Shown here one piece after another: positions 57,507 to 57,585 of a DNA stretch of 57,585 nucleotides. Below the pieces are notes generated by a model, which did not search any database, had not been told where the DNA came from, and saw only the letters and a list, made by a program, of their open reading frames with translations. How positions within the stretch are numbered: the stretch's first letter is position 1; every line of letters begins with the position of its first letter. The position numbers were made by a program, and so were the translations under genes. The DNA comes from an uncultured Methylobacter sp. (GTDB taxonomy: Bacteria; Pseudomonadota; Gammaproteobacteria; Methylococcales; Methylomonadaceae), in contig CAILCX010000091.1 in assembly GCA_903832775.1 (NCBI GenBank), positions 1-57,585 on the forward strand, read 5' to 3'.

Positions 57507-57585
57507 ATGAAGACCCCGCTCAACGACCAACATTTAAAATCAGACCTAATTTTTTCTTGGGTCATAGTCGGTGTAATGTTCACCA
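57507..57585 (+). CDS. Partial gene continuing past the window end
   Basis: ATG 57507 is preceded by AGGA at 7 bp and opens a frame that runs to the window edge (26 codons, MKTPLNDQHLK then a hydrophobic start FSWVIVGVMFT). It is likely the N-terminus of another membrane protein of the dab operon. Too little is present to identify it. Confidence 0.5.
   Translation, partial: MKTPLNDQHLKSDLIFSWVIVGVMFT

Overview
The window looks like chromosomal DNA of a gammaproteobacterium, most plausibly a methanotroph of the order Methylococcales or a close relative. Three things suggest this. Housekeeping blocks are in typical gammaproteobacterial order (coaBC-dut-algC, rplU-rpmA-obgE-proB with divergent ispB, tesA divergent from ybbA-ybbP). 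A secreted protein ends in a PEP-CTERM type tail (VPVPAAVWLFGSALLG then RR). Dispersed palindromic repeats are common. No methane-oxidation gene lies in the window, so the assignment is inference.

Layout. 1-13.8 kb is a surface/secretion region: a PEP-CTERM protein, a secreted PstS-like protein, a structured RNA-rich spacer and a 3,492-residue TpsA/filamentous-haemagglutinin exoprotein. 13.8-18 kb holds a small ribbon-helix-helix antitoxin-like gene and a leftward sulfur-uptake unit (YezD, porin, sulfate-binding protein). 18-20 kb carries hemL followed by a HepT/MntA-type pair in which both partners have altered key residues. 20-24.2 kb is a rightward run of metabolic genes (ParA, methyltransferase, ribA, DUF2782, thrB, SirB2). 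24.2-32.4 kb has a dispersed repeat, a nucleosidase-NfeD-SPFH group, two small membrane or methyltransferase genes, glcG-like, tesA and ybbA/ybbP. 32.4-42.6 kb is the conserved housekeeping core (algC, dut, coaBC, radC, rpsT, proB, obgE, rpmA, rplU, ispB).

42.7-57.6 kb is the most remarkable part: an inorganic-carbon locus. A SulP anion transporter and a beta-carbonic anhydrase point left. Pointing right are an OmpR-type response regulator and histidine kinase, then an operon with DabA (DUF2309, carbonic-anhydrase-like) and four NuoL/NuoM-like membrane subunits, continuing off the end. The likely joint job is energy-coupled CO2/bicarbonate uptake and hydration under two-component control.

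This operon is peppered with repeats: a 47-bp palindrome read in frame inside the first NuoM-like gene, a heptanucleotide tandem repeat inside dabA, and a 431-bp cassette made of a DUF559 nuclease gene between 36-bp inverted repeats inserted at the dabA 3' end. Other candidates for new biology are the three-way-junction RNA upstream of the giant exoprotein, an 11-bp-period direct repeat before the response regulator, and the doubly altered HepT/MntA pair. No tRNA, rRNA, CRISPR array or classical insertion sequence was seen.
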